Positions 8,104 through 17,050 are shown, counted from the first letter of the stretch. The stretch: 64,000 nt of DNA from Streptomyces flavochromogenes (GCF_000717595.1 NZ_JNZO01000018.1:1-64000); one strand, 5' to 3'. Notes: generated by a model from the sequence alone, not told the origin. Numbers and translations are program-made.

Positions 8104-8724
8104 ATGACGACGACATCCCGCCGCCTCGCCGCCCTTCTGGTCGCCTCCGTCGCCCTGGGGCCCCTCGTCGTGCCCGTCGCGTATGCCGACGATCCGCCCG
8201 GGTCCGCCGCCAGTGCTTCCCCGCCCCCGGTCATCGACCCCGACTCCCCGGAGCTGATGCTCCCCGACGGCGCCACCCTCGCGCCCGCCAAGGTGCTCGA
8301 CATCAAGCAGATCGTCGAGGACGAGGGCGGTGAGCAGCGCCGTCAGGACACCAACGTGGACGTGACGTTCGCGCTGCAGGCCGAGGTCCTGTTCCCCAAG
8401 AACAGTGCCAAGCTCGGGGCCGCCTCCAACGCCCGTATCGCCGCCATCGCCGCCGAGATCAACAAGCTCGGCTCCGGCCGCGTCCGCGTCTTCGGGTTCA
8501 CCGACAACCTCGGTACGTACGAGCACGGGCTCAAGCTGTCCAAGGAGCGGGCCGTCGCCGTGCAGCAGGTCCTCGCGCGGAGCCTCGACCCGGGCACGAC
8601 CTTCGACATCCGTGGTTACAGCGAGGACTACCCGATCGCCGACAACGGCTCCGAGGAGGGCCGCAAGAAGAACCGTCGCGTCGAGATCTCGTTCCCCCGC
8701 ACCACGCCACCCGTCGCGCCCTGA
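8104..8724 (+). CDS. Secreted OmpA-domain protein
   Basis: The 206-residue protein has a signal peptide ending near VAYADD and a C-terminal OmpA/MotB-like peptidoglycan-binding domain (about residues 75-200), with the FTDNLGTYEHGLKLSKERA and KKNRRVEISF motifs. In this cell type it should bind peptidoglycan non-covalently. As the last gene of the Tad cluster it may anchor or align the pilus in the thick wall. A monoderm has no outer membrane, so it is not a porin. Confidence 0.85.
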   Translation: MTTTSRRLAALLVASVALGPLVVPVAYADDPPGSAASASPPPVIDPDSPELMLPDGATLAPAKVLDIKQIVEDEGGEQRRQDTNVDVTFALQAEVLFPKNSAKLGAASNARIAAIAAEINKLGSGRVRVFGFTDNLGTYEHGLKLSKERAVAVQQVLARSLDPGTTFDIRGYSEDYPIADNGSEEGRKKNRRVEISFPRTTPPVAP

Positions 8725-8872
8725 GGGAGGGCCTCGACACCGGGAGTTCAGGTCCGCGGGCAGCCTGAGGCGCCGCCGTAGCGGGATCCTCCGCGACGGC
8801 CGCGCCCTGCGCGCCGGCCCCGCCGGCCGGGCGTACCGGTATCGGCGGGGTCGTGGCCAGAGGGTCGGACGG

Positions 8873-9178
8873 TCAGGTGCCCGGCTTCCAGAGGGTGACC
8901 TCCAGGGTGATCTGCGTCGGCGGTGCGACCGTGGACTGGGGGTTGCCGCCGATGAAGCCGGTGATCACGACCCGGGCGATGTTCCCCTTGTCGGTCAGGA
9001 CGCACAGGACCGTCTTGGCGGGGAGGTCCCACTTGGACATCTCGGCCTCGGTGAAGCCGCCGACCCTGGCCGCCCGGGCACAGTCGCCGGAGATCGCCTC
9101 CGTCCGCCCTCCGGTCGACCTCCGGCCGTCCTTCTTCCGACGGCGGGCCGTGGGTGGCGGCGGTGTACGGGGAGACAT
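8873..9178 (-). CDS. Small protein of unknown function
   Basis: The 101-residue protein starts MSPRTPPPPTARRRKKDG, a basic proline-rich N-terminus. It continues into a compact region with FTEAEMSKWDLPAKTVLCVLTDKGNIARVVITGF that looks beta-rich and globular. I recognise no family. It is divergent in strand from the pilus operon and lies just downstream of the DUF559 gene on the same strand. Confidence 0.5.
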   Translation of the reverse strand: MSPRTPPPPTARRRKKDGRRSTGGRTEAISGDCARAARVGGFTEAEMSKWDLPAKTVLCVLTDKGNIARVVITGFIGGNPQSTVAPPTQITLEVTLWKPGT

Positions 9179-9240
9179 GCTGCCGTGGTGATCTCGTCGC
9201 AGCCAACGGACTTTATCGTGCGTCTTGTTGGTCCTCCTCG

Positions 9241-10203
9241 TCAGAGAGCGAGCGCCGCCCTGATCGTGGCCGTCATCCGGTCCGGATGCCGGAAGACCTC
9301 GCCCGCTGTGAACCGCAGCACCCGGCGGATCTCCGGGCAGGACTGCAGCGCGTTGAAGCGGGCCACGTCCCGCTCGTGGGCCCGGCGGGTGCCGTGGAAG
9401 GCGAAGCCCTCGATCTCCACCGCCAGGCCCTGCGCGCGGAACAGGAAGTCCGGGCGCAGTGGAGGCCCCGTCGCCGTCCGCAGGAGCGGCTGGCACTCCG
9501 GGAACAGGCCCGCGTCCCTCATCCGCAGCCTCGCCACCGTCTCCGCCGGTGAGCCCGACGCCGGCTCGGCGAGCCGCAGCCAGGCCCGGGCGCGGGGCGC
9601 TCCCCGCCGGGGCGCCGCGAGTTCGGCGGTGAGGTCCTCGTGCCGGACGAGTGCCTCGCGCCGCACCCCCTCGACCGCCCGCCGCGCGAGTGCCGAGTCG
9701 GCGACGACCACGGCCTCCTCCCGGCTGCCGGCCGCCCGTATCAGGTCGCCGACCGTCCGCGCCGGGGTCGTCGTCCGCAGGCCCCGTCGTATCGACCCGT
9801 CGCCGGCCGTCAGGAATCTCGTGCCGTGGACGCGCACCCGTGTCCCCTCGCCGTCCGTCGAACGGGAGGGTGCCGGGGCGGTGAAGTCCAGACGGTCGAC
9901 CGGTCCCGGCGCCCCCAGTCGCTCGATGCGGTGCAGCCGCGCCGCGGTCCCGTGGCTGCACACCCACTCGGGGCGCAGGAGCTGGAGGGCCGTCGCCCGC
10001 ACCCGCCAGTCCACCTCCTTCCCGGGGGCCGCCCACGCGCCCCGGCAGATCCGCTGCCAGCCGTCCCCGCGCAGACGGCCGGCCAGGCGGCCCGGCGGCC
10101 AGCCCGCCGCGACCGCCCAGACCGTCAGGAGGACCCCGCCCCTGGCGAGGATCGCCAACTCGTACATACGCCCAACGATCCACGGAAGAGGGACACTTCG
10201 CAC
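9241..10203 (-). CDS. AbiEi-like winged-helix protein with DUF559 (Vsr-like) nuclease domain
   Basis: The 320-residue protein has an N-terminal region like the AbiEi antitoxin winged helix (GWQRICRGAWAAP). The middle contains the family motif TTPARTVGDLIRAAG. The C-terminus is a DUF559 endonuclease-like domain (about 225-320) with LRPDFLFRAQGLAVEIEGFAFH and a late arginine-rich strand. The Asp/Glu pair fits the PD-(D/E)xK fold, although a canonical lysine is not obvious. Such proteins are common in actinobacteria and rarely have a paired toxin. No AbiEii toxin gene is visible next to it. A start at ATG 10167 (MYELAIL) is also possible. Confidence 0.65.
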   Translation of the reverse strand: MRSVPLPWIVGRMYELAILARGGVLLTVWAVAAGWPPGRLAGRLRGDGWQRICRGAWAAPGKEVDWRVRATALQLLRPEWVCSHGTAARLHRIERLGAPGPVDRLDFTAPAPSRSTDGEGTRVRVHGTRFLTAGDGSIRRGLRTTTPARTVGDLIRAAGSREEAVVVADSALARRAVEGVRREALVRHEDLTAELAAPRRGAPRARAWLRLAEPASGSPAETVARLRMRDAGLFPECQPLLRTATGPPLRPDFLFRAQGLAVEIEGFAFHGTRRAHERDVARFNALQSCPEIRRVLRFTAGEVFRHPDRMTATIRAALAL

Positions 10204-10289
10204 CCCCTGTGGAAAACCTGCCGAAAGCCGTCGTCAGGAAAGCGCAAAGGTGGGGGGACAAGCTCGTCGGGCAGGAGCATTCTGGACAG

Positions 10290-10691
10290 ATGACGACGAC
10301 GGGCGAGACTCCGGGCGCGGCCCCGAGTGTGCAGAGCGCGCAGAGCGCGCAGTTGGTCAGCGACCTCGTCACCCGGATCCCCGAGTTCCGGGACGTGTAC
10401 GAGAACCATGTCTTCCATCAGGGCGGTGTGCAGCCGCACGTCTTCTTCTGGGACGTGGTCCAGGACACCGTCCGCTCCTTCCTCGGCGAGTCCCCGTGCG
10501 CGGCCGACTGGCGCCGCACCCTCGCCTTCCTGGAGGAGCAGAGCTGCCGTGGTGTCCTCGGCGTCGACGAGGTCATCGTCACCTCCTTCCTCGGCGACCT
10601 GCCCTCCCCGCACGAGCCGGGGCACGCCATCGTCCAGCAGCTCGGTCCCGTCATGGCCGCGAAGTTCGTCCGCATAAGGCCGCTGGGCTGA
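10290..10691 (+). CDS. Conserved hypothetical protein
   Basis: The predicted 133-residue protein starts MTTTGETPGAAPS at 10290; a longer form from 10209 is possible but has a less convincing N-terminus. The core (LVTRIPEFRDVYENHVFHQGGVQPHVFFWDVVQDTV) is helical and looks globular, with no signal peptide and no membrane segment. I recognise no enzymatic motif. Families with this pattern are found across Streptomyces as short cytoplasmic proteins of unknown role. It is divergent from the DUF559 gene. Confidence 0.6.
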   Translation: MTTTGETPGAAPSVQSAQSAQLVSDLVTRIPEFRDVYENHVFHQGGVQPHVFFWDVVQDTVRSFLGESPCAADWRRTLAFLEEQSCRGVLGVDEVIVTSFLGDLPSPHEPGHAIVQQLGPVMAAKFVRIRPLG

Positions 10692-10721
10692 GCCACGCGC
10701 CCCGCCGGGATAATCGGGCGC

Positions 10722-11876
10722 ATGTCCCCGCCGTCCCCGCCCGCACTCGGCAGTCGCACCCGCACCACTCATCCCCTTCGTCCCCTCCGTACCCTCGACC
10801 CCGCCGTCCTCGCCGTCGGCGGGTATGCCGTGACCCGTCTCATCGGCCTCGCGGTCCTCGCGATCGCCTCCGCCGTCACCGGCGAGGACGGGCTGCACCG
10901 GCTCAAGGGGCGCTGGGACTCCGTCTGGTACGTGCGGATCGCCGAGAACGGTTACGGGTACCAGGCGACCCTGCCGAACGGCGACGTCCACCCCGACCTG
11001 GCCTTCTTCCCGCTCCTCCCGGCCCTGGAGCGCGGCCTGTCCACCGTCCTCCCGCTGGACGCGACCACCGCCGGGCTGCTCGTCTCCTGGACGGCCGGGC
11101 TCGCCGCGGCCTGGGGCATGTACCGGTGCGGAGAGCACGCCTTCGGAACCCGCGCAGGCGTTCTCCTCGCCGTCCTCTGGGGCGTGTACCCGACCGCGTT
11201 CGTCCAGTCGATGGCGTACACGGAGACGCTGTTCACCGCCTTCGCCGCCTGGTCGCTCTACGCGGTCCTGCGCGGGCGCTGGATCCTGGCCGGCGCCCTG
11301 TGCGTCGCCGCCGGGCTCACCCGGCCGACGGCCGTCGCCCTGATCGCCGCCCTCGGGATCACCGCACTCGTCGCGCTGGTACGCGACCGGCGGCTGCCCC
11401 CGCGGACGGTGGCCGGGGTCCTGATCGCGCCGCTCGGCTGGCTCGCGTACATCGCGTACGTCGGTGTCCGCCAGGACAGCGCGACCGCCTACTTCGACGT
11501 CCAGGCCGCCTGGGGCAACTCCATCGACGGCGGTGTCGCCCTCGCCCGGTTCATCGCCGGCCTGCCGCGGCCCGCCGCCCTCGGCCTCTGCGTGGCGCTC
11601 GGGCTGCTCGGATGGCTGGTCGCCCTCTGCGTACGGCAGCGGCAGCCGCTGCCCCTGCTCGTCCACACCATCGGCGTCGTGTTCGTCTCGCTCGTCGGCG
11701 CCGCGTACTTCGGCTCCCGGCCGCGGCTGATGATGCCCGCGTTCGGGCTGCTGCTCCCGCCGGCGGTGGCCCTCGCGCGGCTCCGTGTCCGTACCGCCGT
11801 GCCGGTCCTCGCCGGGCTCGCGCTGGCCTCCGCCGGGTACGGGGCCCTCACCCTGCTGGGGTCGGGCCCGCCGTGA
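10722..11876 (+). CDS. Integral-membrane glycosyltransferase, PIG-V/mannosyltransferase type
   Basis: The 384-residue protein has about nine or ten membrane helices. Near the first outside loop is GRWDSVWYVRIAENGYGYQ, the W-D-S/Y-x-x-Y-x-x-I-A motif of PIG-V-like and related lipid-linked sugar transferases. It likely moves a mannosyl unit from a polyprenyl-phosphate donor onto a cell-surface lipid or protein. The 3' end overlaps the convergent DUF192 gene by 29 bases. Confidence 0.75.
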   Translation: MSPPSPPALGSRTRTTHPLRPLRTLDPAVLAVGGYAVTRLIGLAVLAIASAVTGEDGLHRLKGRWDSVWYVRIAENGYGYQATLPNGDVHPDLAFFPLLPALERGLSTVLPLDATTAGLLVSWTAGLAAAWGMYRCGEHAFGTRAGVLLAVLWGVYPTAFVQSMAYTETLFTAFAAWSLYAVLRGRWILAGALCVAAGLTRPTAVALIAALGITALVALVRDRRLPPRTVAGVLIAPLGWLAYIAYVGVRQDSATAYFDVQAAWGNSIDGGVALARFIAGLPRPAALGLCVALGLLGWLVALCVRQRQPLPLLVHTIGVVFVSLVGAAYFGSRPRLMMPAFGLLLPPAVALARLRVRTAVPVLAGLALASAGYGALTLLGSGPP

Positions 11877-12255
11877 GGTCCCCGTCCGGGTTCCCGGGCC
11901 CGGTCCCCGTCTCCACGCGCACGCGTACCCCCGGCCGCAGCCCCCAGCCCGCCATCGCGCCCGCCTCCGCCTCCAGGACGTGCCGGCCGCGCGGCCGGAT
12001 CATGCCGAGCCGCCCCGGCCGCATCGTGACGACGGAGCGGACCGTGAACGAGCGGTCCAGGTAGGCCACGTCGATCGCGAAGCGCATCCCGAAGGTGTGC
12101 ACGCTGTTCGTCCGGACGATGAGCATCGCCCCCGCGATTCCGTCCCGCCCGAGCAGCCCCCGCCGCCGCGCGCGGTACGAGGCCGCCACCTCCAGTGGCA
12201 CCTCCCCGACCGTGTCGGTCGCCAGCGTCCCCGTTCCGTCCGCCCATTTCCCCAT
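11848..12255 (-). CDS. DUF192 family protein
   Basis: The 135-residue protein matches DUF192: an RRRGLLGRDGIAGAMLI core, the TFGMRFAIDVAYLD motif and RHVLEAEAGAMAGWGLRPG near the end. The family fold is a small beta barrel of unknown biochemical role. No signal peptide is evident, although many relatives have one. Its 3' end overlaps the glycosyltransferase gene on the opposite strand, and its start lies 41 bases from the divergent prepilin peptidase gene. DUF192 genes often sit near tad genes in actinobacteria, so a link with the pilus is possible. Confidence 0.85.
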   Translation of the reverse strand: MGKWADGTGTLATDTVGEVPLEVAASYRARRRGLLGRDGIAGAMLIVRTNSVHTFGMRFAIDVAYLDRSFTVRSVVTMRPGRLGMIRPRGRHVLEAEAGAMAGWGLRPGVRVRVETGTGPGNPDGDLTAGPTPAG

Positions 12256-12296
12256 GCGCCAGACCGTAGCGGCCCGCCGACCCTAGGGTCGGCTCC

Positions 12297-13034
12297 GTGT
12301 ACGTCACCATGATCGCCCTCGCCGCTCTCTGGGGCGCCGCCGTCGGGCTGCTCGTGCCGCGTGCCGCGTACCGGCTCTCCGTGGCACCCGAGGAGCCGTG
12401 GCGGGACCGCTGCCCCGCCGGGCACGTGCTCGTGGGGCCCGCGCGCGGCTGGCTCGGCGGGCCGGGGCGGCAGGAGTGCGCGACGGCCCCCGGGCCGCTC
12501 GCCGCGCCCCTGCTCACCGCGCTCGCGTGCACCGCGCTCGCCGCCGCCACCGGCGGGCCCCGGCCCGAGCTGGCGGTCTGGCTGCTCGGCGCGCCCTTCG
12601 CCGTTCTCCTCGCCAGTGTCGACGCGCGCGTGCACCGGCTTCCGGACGGTCTCACCCTCCCGCTCGCCGCCGCGGTGCCACTGCTCCTCGGGGTCGCCGA
12701 GCTCCTGCCGTACGACGCGGGCTCCTGGTTCCACGCGCTGCTCGGCGCGCTCGCGCTGGGCGGGGCCTATCTGGTGCTCTTCCTGGTCAACCCGAGCGGC
12801 CTCGGCTTCGGTGACGTCAAGCTGGCACTGCCTCTCGGTGCCGCCCTCGGCTGGTACGGCTGGGGCGTGCTCTTCGCCGGGGCCTTCGCGGGGTTCCTGC
12901 TCGGCGCGCTGTACGGCCTCGGTCTCGTTCTCCTCCGACGCGCCGACCGCTCCTCGGCGATCCCCTTCGGCCCGTTCATGCTCGCGGGCGGGTTGCTGGG
13001 GCTCCTCCTCGGCGCGTTCACCGCGCTTCCGTGA
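12297..13034 (+). CDS. Prepilin peptidase (A24 family; TadV/CpaA type)
   Basis: The 245-residue membrane protein carries both aspartates of this family. One is in SVDARVHRLPD (Asp109) and one in the GxGD-type motif GLGFGDVKL (Asp173). It lacks the CxxC zinc-binding methylase segment of long PilD enzymes, as expected for the short Tad type. It should cut the leaders of the Flp pilin and the two TadE-like proteins. GTG 12297 and ATG 12309 are both possible starts. It lies about 3.6 kb beyond the end of the pilus operon. Confidence 0.88.
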   Translation: MYVTMIALAALWGAAVGLLVPRAAYRLSVAPEEPWRDRCPAGHVLVGPARGWLGGPGRQECATAPGPLAAPLLTALACTALAAATGGPRPELAVWLLGAPFAVLLASVDARVHRLPDGLTLPLAAAVPLLLGVAELLPYDAGSWFHALLGALALGGAYLVLFLVNPSGLGFGDVKLALPLGAALGWYGWGVLFAGAFAGFLLGALYGLGLVLLRRADRSSAIPFGPFMLAGGLLGLLLGAFTALP

Positions 13035-13442
13035 CCCCGTGCCCGCCGGTCACCGTTCCGTCGCCCGCCGTGGCGGCATCGGCTCGCCCGCCCGCGCGTA
13101 CGGGTCCTGACCTGCCGGAGAACCGTCCCGGACGGTTGCCCCCGTCAACGCGGCGCCCGGCCCGGGCGGTCCCTCTTCGGAGGGACGGAACTCCGCCGCC
13201 GCGCCGGGGCGCAAACCCGCCACAGCCCCCGCCATCCCTTGTCCCGACTGGGATCCGGCGAATTCGCCGCGGTTCGTTCGCCGTACCTGGCGCGCAACAC
13301 GACTATCGAAGGGTTATGGTGGAAACCCCCCCTCGGGCCGGTCCGTATCCCCCCCACGGACCGGCCCGTTTTTTCTTTCCCGGATCCCGCCGGGGCCTGC
13401 CCCGGATCCCCTCAGGGCCTGCCCCCGGTCACTCCGGAAGCG
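13035..13442. other. 408-base gap with an orphan terminator
   Basis: No convincing gene lies here. The only clear structure is the strong terminator at 13334-13374. It may end a long 3' extension of the prepilin peptidase transcript or a small RNA transcribed from this gap. Confidence 0.5.
13334..13374 (+). terminator. Strong intrinsic terminator
   Basis: A perfect 13-bp stem CGGGCCGGTCCGT (13334-13346) pairs with ACGGACCGGCCCG (13356-13368) across a C-rich 9-base loop and is followed by six T residues. This is one of the few textbook U-tract terminators in the window. Confidence 0.9.
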
Positions 13443-14480
13443 TCAGCCCCGGCCGGCCCAGATGTTCGTGCCCTGGGTGTCGACGGCGAACGAGTCGATC
13501 TCCGTCAGCTCGTCGGAGGTCAGTGGCGCGGCCGCGAGAGCCGCCACGTTCTCCTCCAGCTGGGCGACGCTGGACGCGCCGATCAGCGCAGAGGTCATCC
13601 GCTCGTCGCGCAGCACCCACGAGAGCGCCAGCTGCGCCAGCGACTGCCCGCGCCGGCCCGCGATGTCCGCGAGACCGCGCAGCCGCCGCAGCACCTCGTC
13701 GGAGAGCAGGTTCGGGTCGAGGGACTTGCCCTGGGTGGCCCGCGAGCCCTCCGGGATGCCCTTCAGGTACTTGTTGGTGAGCAGCCCCTGCGCCAGCGGC
13801 ACGAAGGAGATGCAGCCCATGCCGGCCGCCTCCAGCGTGTCGAGGAGACCGTCGTCCTCGGTCCAGCGGTTGATCATCGAGTACGAGGGCTGGTGGATGA
13901 GGGCCGGGACACCCATCTCACGCAGGATCCGCGCGGCCTCGGCGGTCTGCTCGCTGTTGTACGAGGAGACACCCACGTACAGCGCCTTCCCCTGCTGGAC
14001 GGCGGAGGCCAGGGCCCCCATCGTCTCCTCCAGCGGGGTGTGCGGGTCGAAGCGGTGCGAGTAGAAGATGTCGACGTAGTCGAGGCCCATCCGGTTCAGG
14101 GAGGCGTCGAGCGAGGACAGCAGGTACTTGCGGGAGCCCCACTCGCCGTACGGGCCGGGGTGCATCTCGTACCCGGCCTTGGTGGAGATGATCAGCTCGT
14201 CGCGGTAGGGCGCGAAGTCCTGGGCGAAGAGCTTGCCGAAGTTCAGCTCGGCGGAGCCGGGCGGCGGCCCGTAGTTGTTCGCCAGGTCGAAGTGGGTGAC
14301 GCCGAGGTCGAAGGCGCGGCGCAGGATCGCGCGCTGGGTGTCGAGCGCGCGGTCGTCGCCGAAGTTGTGCCAGAGGCCGAGGGAGATCGCGGGAAGTTTG
14401 AGGCCGCTGCGGCCCGAGCGGCGGTACTCCATGGAGTCGTAACGGTCCGCGGCGGCGCGGTACAGGGGGGAATCAGTCAC
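13443..14480 (-). CDS. Aldo/keto reductase, YghZ/MgrA type
   Basis: The 345-residue protein has the AKR (beta/alpha)8 pattern: FDLANNYGPPPGSAE (catalytic Asp/Tyr), the catalytic Lys in ISTKAGYEM, and FYSHRFDP. The closest-looking group is the L-glyceraldehyde-3-phosphate reductase/YghZ type, which uses NADPH to reduce methylglyoxal-like aldehydes. GTG 14480 was chosen because the residues after it (TDSPLYRAAADRYDSMEYRRSG) follow the usual N-terminus. It is divergent from the prenyltransferase gene. Confidence 0.9.
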   Translation of the reverse strand: MTDSPLYRAAADRYDSMEYRRSGRSGLKLPAISLGLWHNFGDDRALDTQRAILRRAFDLGVTHFDLANNYGPPPGSAELNFGKLFAQDFAPYRDELIISTKAGYEMHPGPYGEWGSRKYLLSSLDASLNRMGLDYVDIFYSHRFDPHTPLEETMGALASAVQQGKALYVGVSSYNSEQTAEAARILREMGVPALIHQPSYSMINRWTEDDGLLDTLEAAGMGCISFVPLAQGLLTNKYLKGIPEGSRATQGKSLDPNLLSDEVLRRLRGLADIAGRRGQSLAQLALSWVLRDERMTSALIGASSVAQLEENVAALAAAPLTSDELTEIDSFAVDTQGTNIWAGRG

Positions 14481-14608
14481 GTATCTCTGCTTATCACGGA
14501 CTTGTGACAGTCCCGGGCTGGGAGCCTGTCGCCCGTCCGCAGTAGTGTGGCCGCTTGCGGACCGCCGCGGCATGGCGGGCCTGCCGTTGCATGGAGAGGT
14601 AAAGAACA

Positions 14609-15370
14609 GTGAACCTGCGCGACCTGGTGTACGGGCTCTACGCACGCCGGGTGGAAGGCCGCCTCGACCATGCCCAGGTGCCCAAGCACATCGGGGTCAT
14701 CCTCGACGGGAACCGCCGCTGGGCCAAGGCCTCGGGCGGGACGCCCGAGCAGGGCCACAAGGCGGGCGCGGACAAGATCCAGGAGCTGCTCGGCTGGTGT
14801 GCCGAGACCGACGTCGAGGTCGTCACGCTCTGGATGCTCTCCACGGACAACCTGAACCGGCCCGAGGAACAGCTCGTCCCGCTGCTCGGCATCATCGAGA
14901 ACGCCGTGCGGGCGCTCGCCGCCGACGGCCGCTGGCGCGTCAACCACGTCGGCACGATGGACCTGCTGCCCGCCCGTACGCAGTCGGTGCTCAAGGAGGC
15001 CGAGCAGGCCACCCACGACAACACGGGGATACTCGTGAACGTGGCCGTGGGCTACGGCGGCCGGCAGGAGATCGCGGACGCGGTCCGCTCGCTGCTCCTG
15101 GAGCACGCCGAACGCGGCACGAGCTTCGAGGAGCTCGCCGAGATCGTGGACGTCGAGCACATCTCGGAGCACCTCTACACGCGCGGTCAGCCCGACCCGG
15201 ACCTGGTGATCCGCACCAGCGGCGAGCAGCGGCTGTCCGGATTCATGCTGTGGCAGAGCGCCCATTCCGAGTACTACTTCTGTGAAGTGCACTGGCCGGC
15301 CTTCCGCAAGGTCGACTTCCTGCGTGCGCTGCGCGACTACGCCGCCCGGCACCGGCGTTACGGAACCTGA
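14609..15370 (+). CDS. Isoprenyl (cis-prenyl) transferase, UppS family
   Basis: The 253-residue protein has the cis-prenyltransferase signature HIGVILDGNRRWA with catalytic Asp33, and the C-terminal RTSGEQRLSGFMLWQ and SEYYF motifs. It condenses isopentenyl diphosphate with an allylic diphosphate to make cis-polyprenyl diphosphates used as carrier lipids for wall synthesis. Streptomyces usually carry more than one member; chain length cannot be told from sequence here. The start is GTG with an AGAGGTAAAG site upstream. Confidence 0.9.
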   Translation: MNLRDLVYGLYARRVEGRLDHAQVPKHIGVILDGNRRWAKASGGTPEQGHKAGADKIQELLGWCAETDVEVVTLWMLSTDNLNRPEEQLVPLLGIIENAVRALAADGRWRVNHVGTMDLLPARTQSVLKEAEQATHDNTGILVNVAVGYGGRQEIADAVRSLLLEHAERGTSFEELAEIVDVEHISEHLYTRGQPDPDLVIRTSGEQRLSGFMLWQSAHSEYYFCEVHWPAFRKVDFLRALRDYAARHRRYGT

Positions 15371-15689
15371 TCCCCGGCGTCCCCCCGGGTCCCCGGAGCG
15401 CCCCGGGGAGCCGATCGGAACCGATCACCTCGTGTTCACGAACACGTCGTCATATGCCATGGCATGGCAGAGCCTGTTCGAGGGCATATCCCTGGTGAAG
15501 TGAGCGGCACGGAGACCGCCACCCGGGAGGCCCCTTGCACCAGGACGACCGTGCGGGACACGTACGGGAGAAGCGGAGGGCCGTGGTTCGGCCCGTGCAC
15601 GGAGGCCCGAACCCGGTCCCATTCCGCAGCGACACCGGTTCCGTCGCACCCCGACCTCACAGGGGTCTTCCGAGGGGGTCTGTCCTTCC
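15371..15689. other. 319-base gap before PIN-PhoH gene
   Basis: No convincing gene is present. The stretch holds the palindromes listed at 15431-15503 and probably the promoter and leader of the PIN-PhoH gene. Confidence 0.5.
15431..15503 (+). promoter_or_regulatory. Cluster of palindromes with a possible 14-codon leader
   Basis: Three nested features occur. CGTGTTC-AC-GAACACG is a perfect 7-bp inverted repeat (15431-15446). ATGCCATGGCAT is a perfect 12-base palindrome (15454-15465). ATATGCC (15452-15458) can pair with GGCATAT (15483-15489). An ATG at 15459 opens a 14-codon frame (MAWQSLFEGISLVK) ending at 15503. The function is unknown; an operator plus leader is an inference. Confidence 0.4.
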
Positions 15690-17015
15690 GTGGTGACCAG
15701 CACGAAGCGCCGCCTTTCCGACCGGCGCACCTATGTTCTCGACACCAGCGTCCTGCTGGCCGACCCCAACGCCATGTCGCGCTTCGAGGAGCACGAGGTA
15801 GTGCTCCCGATCGTCGTGGTGACGGAGCTCGAAGCCAAGCGGCACCATCCCGAGCTCGGGTACTTCGCCCGGCAGGCCCTGCGCCTCCTGGACGACTTCC
15901 GGGTCCGGTACGGGCGCCTGGACGCCCCGCTCCCCATCGGGGAGCTGGGCGGCACCCTGCGTGTCGAACTCAACCATTCCGACCCCGGCGTACTGCCCGC
16001 CGGCTACAGGTTGGGGGACAACGACTCACGGATCCTCGCGGTCGCGCGGAACCTCCAGGCGGAGGGGTACGACGTCACGGTCGTCTCCAAGGACCTGCCG
16101 CTGCGCATCAAGGCCTCGTCGGTCGGACTCCTCGCCGAGGAGTACCGCGCCGAGCTGGCCATCACGGACGCCAACGGCTGGACCGGGATGTCGGAGCTGG
16201 CGCTCTCCGGTGAGCAGGTGGACCTGCTCTACGACCAGGAGTCGCTGTACGTGCCGGAGGCCGCCGAGCTTCCGGTCCACACGGGCCTGGTGCTCCAGTC
16301 CGAGCGGGGCAAGGCGCTCGGCCGGATCACCGCCGAGGGGAACGTACGGCTGGTCCGCGGCGACCGGGAGGCCTTCGGGCTCCGCGGCCGCAGCGCCGAG
16401 CAGCGGATCGCGCTGGATCTGCTTCTCGACCCGGACGTCGGCATCATCTCCATGGGCGGCCGGGCCGGCACCGGCAAGTCCGCGCTCGCGCTCTGCGCGG
16501 GCCTGGAGGCGGTCCTGGAGCGCCGTCAGCACCAGAAGGTGATGGTCTTCCGTCCGCTGTACGCGGTCGGCGGCCAGGAGCTCGGCTACCTGCCGGGCAG
16601 CGAGGCGGAGAAGATGAGCCCGTGGGCTCAGGCCGTCTTCGACACGCTGTCCTCGGTCGCGAGCCGTGAGGTGGTGGAGGAGGTCCTCGGCCGCGGGATG
16701 CTGGAGGTCCTGCCGCTCACCCACATCCGTGGCCGTTCGCTCCACGACGCGTTCGTCATCGTGGACGAGGCCCAGTCCCTGGAGCGGAACGTCCTGCTGA
16801 CCGTTCTGTCCCGAATCGGGGCGAATTCGCGGGTCGTTCTGACCCATGATGTCGCCCAGCGGGACAACCTCAGGGTCGGCCGGTACGACGGAGTCGTCGC
16901 CGTGGTCGAGAAACTGAAGGGGCATCCGCTCTTCGCCCATGTCACCCTCACCCGCTCCGAGCGCTCCCAGATCGCGGCGCTCGTGACGGAGATGCTGGAG
17001 GACGGTCAGATCTGA
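15690..17015 (+). CDS. PIN domain-PhoH ATPase fusion protein
   Basis: The 441-residue protein has an N-terminal PIN ribonuclease domain (about 1-150), with acidic residues at Asp18 (VLDTSVLL), Glu46 (VVTELEAK), Asp112 and Asp135. A PhoH-type ATPase/helicase domain follows, with Walker [10 protein letters not shown] (from about residue 257) and Walker B FVIVDEAQ. PhoH2-type proteins unwind and cleave RNA, and such genes sometimes sit after a small antitoxin gene. No such gene is clear here, although the leader holds a 14-codon frame. The start GTG 15690 follows a GAGGGGG site. Confidence 0.9.
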   Translation: MVTSTKRRLSDRRTYVLDTSVLLADPNAMSRFEEHEVVLPIVVVTELEAKRHHPELGYFARQALRLLDDFRVRYGRLDAPLPIGELGGTLRVELNHSDPGVLPAGYRLGDNDSRILAVARNLQAEGYDVTVVSKDLPLRIKASSVGLLAEEYRAELAITDANGWTGMSELALSGEQVDLLYDQESLYVPEAAELPVHTGLVLQSERGKALGRITAEGNVRLVRGDREAFGLRGRSAEQRIALDLLLDPDVGIISMGGRAGTGKSALALCAGLEAVLERRQHQKVMVFRPLYAVGGQELGYLPGSEAEKMSPWAQAVFDTLSSVASREVVEEVLGRGMLEVLPLTHIRGRSLHDAFVIVDEAQSLERNVLLTVLSRIGANSRVVLTHDVAQRDNLRVGRYDGVVAVVEKLKGHPLFAHVTLTRSERSQIAALVTEMLEDGQI

Positions 17016-17050
17016 CCCGATTCGTACGCGTCCGTACCCGTACGGAAGTT

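Noticed and set aside
9241..10691. AbiE-type toxin-antitoxin pair
   Set aside because: The neighbouring gene at 10290 is divergent and shows no AbiEii nucleotidyltransferase motif.
15464..15690. Gene encoded by the frame starting at 15464
   Set aside because: The product has no recognisable pattern and the frame runs far into PIN-PhoH in another frame.
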